DNA of 64,000 nucleotides. Origin: Mantis religiosa. Its lineage: Eukaryota > Arthropoda > Insecta > Mantodea > Mantidae. A program made the translations under genes and the position numbers. A model generated the notes under the pieces. It did no database searches. It saw nothing but the letters and a program-made list of their open reading frames with translations, and had not been told where the DNA came from. The DNA is taken from assembly GCA_030765055.1 (NCBI GenBank), contig CM060947.1, positions 57,832,944 to 57,896,943 on the forward strand, given 5' to 3'. Below, piece by piece: positions 58,401 to 64,000 of the stretch; positions within the stretch are counted from its first letter, which is position 1; each line of letters opens with the position of its first letter.

Positions 58401-59633
58401 TTGGGCTTACACTACTTTGTATGGGAATGATTATTTTTCTATAATTACACAAAGTATTTCTAACATTCTATTCTTGTTTAGCAAATGGACCTTGAAAAAG
58501 ATAGGTGGTTATATTAGCAGTTTTCTTCATAATTAATACGAGATGTTCTTGATGATAAAACTTGTTTGAAACAATACATAAATTGCAGAAAAATGCACAA
58601 CTGCTAATATTAAAGCTATGGAAAACATTACCACAATAAAAAAAAAAAAAAAAAGATGTTAGATTGGTGTAACAACAAATTTAAAATAGTGGATTAGCAA
58701 AAGAATATTTATAACAAGACCACTTACTGAAAACAAAAAATTTGAAAAGCTATTTGCAACTGAAGGACACAAGAGGCACCGATGAAATAAAATCTAGACG
58801 AATTGTGTCTCCTTCCTTAAATTTAACAAAAAAGTTACACAAGCAAAATGCTGGGAAGGTATAAGGCTGCAGATACTTGACCTCCCTAATGAGCTAAGAA
58901 GGAAGTATCCTGGAATAGAATTGGTAGTGTGAACATATAAACAAAGTAGAAAAAACTCATAGAAGCCAAACCTAATGAAACCAATGACATTGACTGAGGT
59001 TGAAGTTCCAACTTTACTGAAGATGCTGACAGATTGTGATGAAGCACAATTTGATTCATAAAGTTTCTTGACTGAATGCTAAACAGCCATGGCAGGAATA
59101 CACAATGCTGAAAACAAGATGCATTTCATACAAGCCCACGTTCACAATGGAGCAAAATACTTCATCAGAGGTATGTGCCTGCTCAGGAGAGGGAGTATGT
59201 TGCCAGACATATCAAATGCTCACTAGGTTACAACCTTGCAGAAATTGTGACAAATTATAATGAAGCATGGGCATGATCGTCAATTTTTGCGACTAATGTG
59301 CTCATCAGCTACAGCAGGCATGGCCCAACACAATACAAATTCTCTTCACAGATCTTTAATATATAGGTGTGCTCATTGATTCTAAAAATGTTAAGCATTT
59401 ATTTTTATGTTAATATATAAAAATCTTTATATCATAAAACCAATGATGAAATGGTGAAGTTTGAGAAGAAAAGTGTGTTTCCTTTTTTTATGTGGAACCT
59501 TAAGTTACCCCCTAATGGTCCATTTTAGAATCTTATAAAGCATCTCACCTGATCCTATAGAATTAATTTTTTGTGTAACTGCAGACAAGGTCTTAATTTT
59601 ACTTACTTCCTCGACAACTACATTTATTTAAGC
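55401..59633. other. Long unassigned A+T-rich interval
   Basis: About 4.2 kb without a recognisable repeat or gene. A few short frames exist, for example 56614-56865 minus and 57598-57852 minus (84 codons, containing PLPKYNPTQTALQRQG), without family resemblance. An A17 run lies near 58639. It could be unique intergenic or intronic DNA. Confidence 0.4.
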
Positions 59634-59963
59634 CTATGATATAACGGAGACAACAATACATAGAAAATGACTATGCAGGCTTGTGGGACATTGTCTACTA
59701 AAAGCTCTCCTTTCAGATATTTTGTCTAAAACTGCATCAAACATTTTAAGTGCTGTGGCCATAGTTTGCTCATGTAGATCTCGGTGACAACTGATATACA
59801 TGTCACTGAAGATCTTCAACACAGCTTCGAACAAAACTTCTGGAAGGAGAACTTCCACTGGACCATGACCCACAAGCACAGATTTTCTATGTAATGACAT
59901 TGGCCATAAAAGCCTACACAGTATAACAATGCACTCTTTCCTCACCATATCCAGCACTGTCAA
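59634..59963 (-). CDS. Unidentified open frame, exon-like
   Basis: A 109-codon minus-strand frame that is higher in G+C than its flanks. The part from VEVLLPEVLFEAVLKIFSDM through YISCHRDLHEQTMATALKMF to DAVLDKISERRAF has the regular hydrophobic spacing of a helical-repeat (HEAT/ARM-like) protein, and codon use looks normal. It is not framed by any recognised element. I do not recognise the protein. It may be an exon of a host gene on the minus strand, a piece of a processed pseudogene, or a chance frame. No clear acceptor site was confirmed upstream; the frame runs on to a stop at 59634. Confidence 0.3.
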   Translation of the reverse strand: MTVLDMVRKECIVILCRLLWPMSLHRKSVLVGHGPVEVLLPEVLFEAVLKIFSDMYISCHRDLHEQTMATALKMFDAVLDKISERRAFSRQCPTSLHSHFLCIVVSVIS

Positions 59964-62171
59964 CTAGAACTTTCATTAAGGTAATCATTAAAACAACTTT
60001 GTCTCCCTCAAGTACCTCCAACCAGAGATGAAATACTTTATTTGTATCTTTTAAAATTAATAATGTTATTCAAGGATCTCCTTATTTAACAAACCATGCA
60101 TATTTATTTCACCATTATCTTATAATTATATATTTTTTGTATGCATATCTTTGAAGAGCTCTATGAATAAGTATGTACTCCTTGTGCCTGTAAAAACTTA
60201 ATAATGGCTTTATAGAGTAAAGTGTCAAAAGTCTTGGCTATATCAACACAGGTCACTGATATTTTGCATAATGTACTTAGTTTTATAGCTATTGAATTTA
60301 AAGCAAGTAGAATGAGCCCAATTTTAGGTAATATTGATGTGTTCTTAAGTAGCTTCTATAGTCTCAAATATTTCTACTCTTACAAAACTATAGTGCAAAT
60401 CATAAGCAAAGAAACATGTTTGCCCTTGTCAATAACGTATCAAGCAAGTTTGTCATTTGCTATGAGAAAAAGAGTTAACAATTAACATCTCTATGGGAAC
60501 TTCATTTTTTGAGTGTCAGTTTTTGACAAAATAACGTGGTTTGTACATGAACTTTATCTTGCAGGAAAGCGTACAAGAATGAAAGAATGTTACCACATAT
60601 ATTACTCTTATTAATTTTCTGATAACCTTGTTTTGCCATATCATAAGGTTATTAAAGATTTAGCTAAGCATACCACATGTTGAAATTTTATGAATGTCAC
60701 CAGTACCAATAAATAGGTGGTTCTAGGTGGAATGATATTGGAAACCAAATTTGTAACTGAGTAAAGAGAACTATCCTGCAAAGCAGGCTCATATTTTATT
60801 CTTACATTGGTCAAAGCAAATGGATGACAGTTTTCAGGATTGTGTGTCTTAATTTATTATAATATCAATACCAAAAATAGTTCATGTAGACCCGAAAACA
60901 TTTTGCATCTGCAATATAGTTTTATATTTCCAAGAAATATGAACATAATTTTGACATTTACTTGTAATTAATATGTAGTATATTGTCAGTTCTTACAAAT
61001 TTAAAAGCTTCAATGCATTTTCTGTTGAGTAAAACATGTGTTGTACAGTTCCATGAATATGCAGTTTGGAAGTAGAAGTTTTGTTTCTAGAAAATTTTAA
61101 ATTGCTTGAGCCACCTTCAACAGAATCAACATCAGCTATTTCTAAGAGTCAGTATTTATTTTATTTCTAATTAATGATCTAAACACCAAGATTTAATATA
61201 CTTTTAATTTCCCTCCACAAGATTTTTTGAAGTATGCTAAGAAATTTTCTTTAAAAAAAAAACTTTATTTGAAAGTGTAGGATAATTTTACAGTTCAAAT
61301 AATTTTTAACATTAATATTTTATAGAAGATATATCATTAATTGCTAAAATCGTTATTCTGTCCTTTAAATTGATTAAATTTCAATCTTCAGCAGTATATT
61401 TTCCTTGTAATTCCATATTACTTTAAATTGTTTATAAAACTGCATTAAAATAAAAGCAGATCATGTTATTCGTGCTGGATTCTTCATGTTCTAAAAATAT
61501 AACAATAAAAAGAGCCACTAGGTCATTTTGATTCTAAGATAGTTTTGCTTAAATGTATTTTTATTTCCTTGGTTTGTAAGCCATGGCATTGAAGATACCA
61601 ACATTTCACCAAGATAAGGCAAGTCTGGTGAAGCTTCCCTCTCAAAAGTGGACAGATACTTCTGAAGTTGGAACTTGTTTACCTGAGCTTTGGTAAAGAT
61701 TCGTTTTCTGCATTGTGTGTCTTTGCAATGATCAGTGAGCCATCAATCAAGAAAATTTATGAATCACTTTGTGCTTTGTCAGAATCTATCAGCAACATCA
61801 GTAACATTGGAATCTCACACTTGATGAATGTCATTGGTTGTATGAGGTTTGGCTACTACTACGAGCATTTTTTGCAGGAATCCCTAAAAGTCTTTAAAGC
61901 AGGTGTCTGTACTAATTTCAGGTAGTTGTCTTCCTCAGAAATTGTACAAAATTTCTTTTATTTATTTCAAAGTTTCTTTACATCAATGTTTACATTGTTG
62001 ACACAATGCTGAGTCTTTTTCAGGCATTTTTTGAAGGTTAAGAAAGTTTTGTTTCTTCCCGGTGCATCTTAAGAGTAAAACTATTTCTCATCTCTTAAAT
62101 TTAAGGAACTAGACAAAATTAGTCAAAATTTCATTTTGTAGCCTTATTTCTCTGTTTTACAGTTAAACATG
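59964..62171. other. Unassigned A+T-rich DNA
   Basis: Frames at 60222-60485 and 61668-61925 (plus) have no motif that I recognise. I see no repeat ends. Confidence 0.4.
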
Positions 62172-62277
62172 GCTTTTTAACAATTCCTTTCTTGGAAGTG
62201 TTGAAAACAGTGTCGTTATAATAAATTAAATTTAAAGGGAGTCGATTAATGGCACTAAACAACACTTTTAAATTTTT

Positions 62278-62318
62278 CCAGAACATGTTTCAGAGACTTT
62301 ACCTCCATCCTCAACCGG
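62278..62318 (-). ncRNA. Hammerhead core, PLE family B, left arm, one core change
   Basis: On the minus strand: CCGG, TTGAGGA (first C changed to T), stem II GGAGG/CTCT region, GAAA, CATG, TT, CTGG. The first core position is changed, so activity is doubtful. Confidence 0.6.
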
Positions 62319-62749
62319 CCATCGACTGATTCTCATTGGTGTAGTTGACGATATTTTGTCATAGGTCTCCTGTGGTGGCGGTTCAAGGAACTTGCTGAAC
62401 AAATCTTTCTGGGGGATGTCTAAATTGAATACTTTGTTCCAATTTTTTGAAATGAAGATTTGTTCCCATGTGGATAGTTCTTGTTTTCCTGATGTATGTT
62501 TTAGTAGTTTTGGTTCTGGATTTATGTTATGGTTTTTTACCCAAAAATCCAGAACCAAAACTACTAAAACATACATCAGGAAAACAAGAACTATCCACAT
62601 GGGAACAAATCTTCATTTCAAAAAATAGGAACAAAGTATTCAATTTCGACATCCAGCAGAAAGATTTGTTCAGCAAGTTCCTTGAACCGCCACCACAGGA
62701 GACCTATGACAAAATATCGTCAACTACACCAATGAGAATCAGTCCATGG

Positions 62750-62790
62750 CCGGTTGAGGATGGAGGCAAAGTCTCTGAAATATGTTCCGG
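62750..62790 (+). ncRNA. Hammerhead core, PLE family B, right arm, core changes
   Basis: CCGG (62750-62753), TTGAGGA (62754-62760), stem II, GAAA (62777-62780), TATG in place of CATG, TT, CCGG (62787-62790). It shares the TTGAGGA change with the left arm, consistent with both arms coming from one RNA. Confidence 0.6.
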
Positions 62791-62857
62791 AAAAATTTAA
62801 AAGTAAGTGTTGTTTAGTGTTATTAATCGACTCCCTTTAAATTTAATAGCTTTTTAA

Positions 62858-64000
62858 ATTTTGTTTTGCTTTCAGATGCTAGAGATCTTTTACACCCATA
62901 GCAATTCTTTTCTGCCAAACAGCTAGTTTATATTCGCTATTCTCCTAAGGTACCATTTCTTTTGATGACTGGGTTGGCATTGTGGTAATTATCTTTTCAG
63001 TAAGTTTAATTACAGCAGTCATGAAATTTTTTGTAACCTAAATAGAATTGTTTCAAAAATGCTCCATCTTAAGAAACCTCAGGTGTGTAATGATGGGGAA
63101 AGGAGGAGAACTTAACTAGTTAGCTTTAAGAGCACATTGTGAAACTTAGAACAGTGGATGCACTTTGTATTCTTATATCAAAATATTCATCTTTAAACAA
63201 AGCAGAACAAGCTGGTAGTTAAAACAAACATGAATATGGGGGAGCACATGGTTACATCGATTGCACTAAAACTATAATTTTTAGCATTGCAGTGAAACAG
63301 TTCATCAGAATTTAATAATATGAGGTCTGTCATTGGCAGTAGCTTTTATATAATTTTCTCATGCTGGTGTTTGAAGAGCTATCCCACATGCTACTGTGGC
63401 TACTAAAGTCACCTAGCATCAAGTAGATGTAATGTAAAAATACAGAAGTTCAACAAGTGTTTCTTTGTCAAAGACAAGACTGTTAGGGATATAAATGCTG
63501 TATATATGTACACTTATTGAAAAAATGTGATAAGCAAAGGTCTGGCCGTAAATGTAACCCTGAACAAGGCACCAACCAAGTGACTGTCCCCTCTGTTAAT
63601 GTTTGGATTAGGCCAGTACCTTGCTTCTTAAAAGGCTTCCTACTTTCACAGGGACAAAAATGGTATACATTTATATATGTCAAGTCTAAAGCAAAAGAAT
63701 ACAAATAAGGTCCTTGTTCTAGTTCATTTTTTACTAGCTCTCCATTTTGGTACCTCAGAACAATTAGGCGTCTCACATAATATTGTGTGGACAATCAATC
63801 TTATGTATCTCATCTCAGTGGTGGGTTTTGGAAATCACAGCCCTGCCAGGTACAACCAAAATTAAAGAACTGTCAGGGGAGAGATACTTAGATATTTATC
63901 CCAAGTACTTTAATTAATGCCAGAATTAACAGGAATGCTAGAACTACACAACGGCAGCACAGCAGTATTAAAAGGTTGGAAACTCTACCCGCCTGAAATT
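62858..64000. other. Unassigned DNA
   Basis: Several overlapping short frames at 63,480-63,870 on both strands show no motif. The interval is less repetitive than the rest of the window. Confidence 0.4.

Larger units (their letters stand above)
62181..62848. mobile_element. PLE family B, two inverted 3' ends head to head, 9-bp target duplication
   Basis: The left arm (62196-62540) is the family B 3' end on the minus strand and the right arm (62540-62848) the same end on the plus strand; they meet at about 62540 in the codons for the YPEPKLLKHTSGKQELST region. Both arms hold KVFN and EPPPQETYDKISSTTPM. The copies are flanked by gctttttaa (62172-62180 and 62849-62857). There is no GIY-YIG motif in either arm. 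Confidence 0.8.

Noticed and set aside
62468..62800. 110-codon plus-strand frame as a single protein
   Set aside because: It crosses the centre of an inverted repeat, so its first 30 residues are antisense PLE sequence.

Overview
The window is A+T-rich animal nuclear DNA built almost entirely from mobile elements and their debris. I find no intact host gene, no rRNA and no functional tRNA gene. The mix points to an insect: several tRNA-headed SINE families, I/Jockey-type LINEs with RNase H, Penelope-like elements (PLEs), mariner, Tc1-like and pogo/Tigger DNA transposons, and long ATT, TTC and TC microsatellites. A large, repeat-rich polyneopteran genome (cockroach, termite or relative) is my best guess; this is inference from the element mix, not a species call.

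Layout. 0-3.4 kb: a SINE, a GC-rich block, a Crypton-like recombinase remnant and a small foldback element. 3.4-5.6 kb: a LINE bounded by a 14-bp target duplication that keeps its 5' region, ORF1 and 3' tail but has no ORF2 (a half-LINE). 5.6-14.2 kb: an LTR, a 0.4-kb TTC array, an ATT/TTACTG compound array, a TA-flanked Tc1-type element with a transposase N-terminus, and a palindromic TA-flanked MITE. 14.3-19.7 kb: a roughly 3-kb sequence duplicated in tandem, carrying tRNA-like SINEs and TC tracts.

19.8-44.5 kb: a nested tandem duplication. A monomer of about 4-4.7 kb occurs four times. Two monomers plus a Tigger element and a LINE fragment form a unit of about 12 kb that is repeated once (about 19,965-32,590 and 32,608-44,467). 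Each unit contains a large palindrome made of two head-to-head SINEs, one ending in an expanded ATT array. Insertions present in only one copy (a PLE at 20.2 kb, a SINE at 31.7 kb, a 94-bp PLE-end element at 41.9 kb) mark events that separate the copies.

44.5-64 kb: a degenerate irritans-type mariner, a 5'-truncated LINE with RNase H, a solo LTR, a cluster of PLE insertions at 51-54 kb and another PLE at 62.2-62.8 kb, separated by long stretches in which I recognise nothing. One minus-strand open frame at 59.6-60.0 kb looks exon-like but is unidentified.

The most interesting signal is the PLE set. At least two families (A and B) carry hammerhead-ribozyme cores at their ends. Several insertions consist of a 3' end facing an inverted partial copy, inside 7-18 bp target duplications. 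Two are reduced to only the element termini (94 bp and 129 bp) yet still have clean 11-12 bp target duplications, which suggests that the ribozyme-bearing ends can move as tiny non-coding elements. All coordinates and similarity estimates were read by eye.
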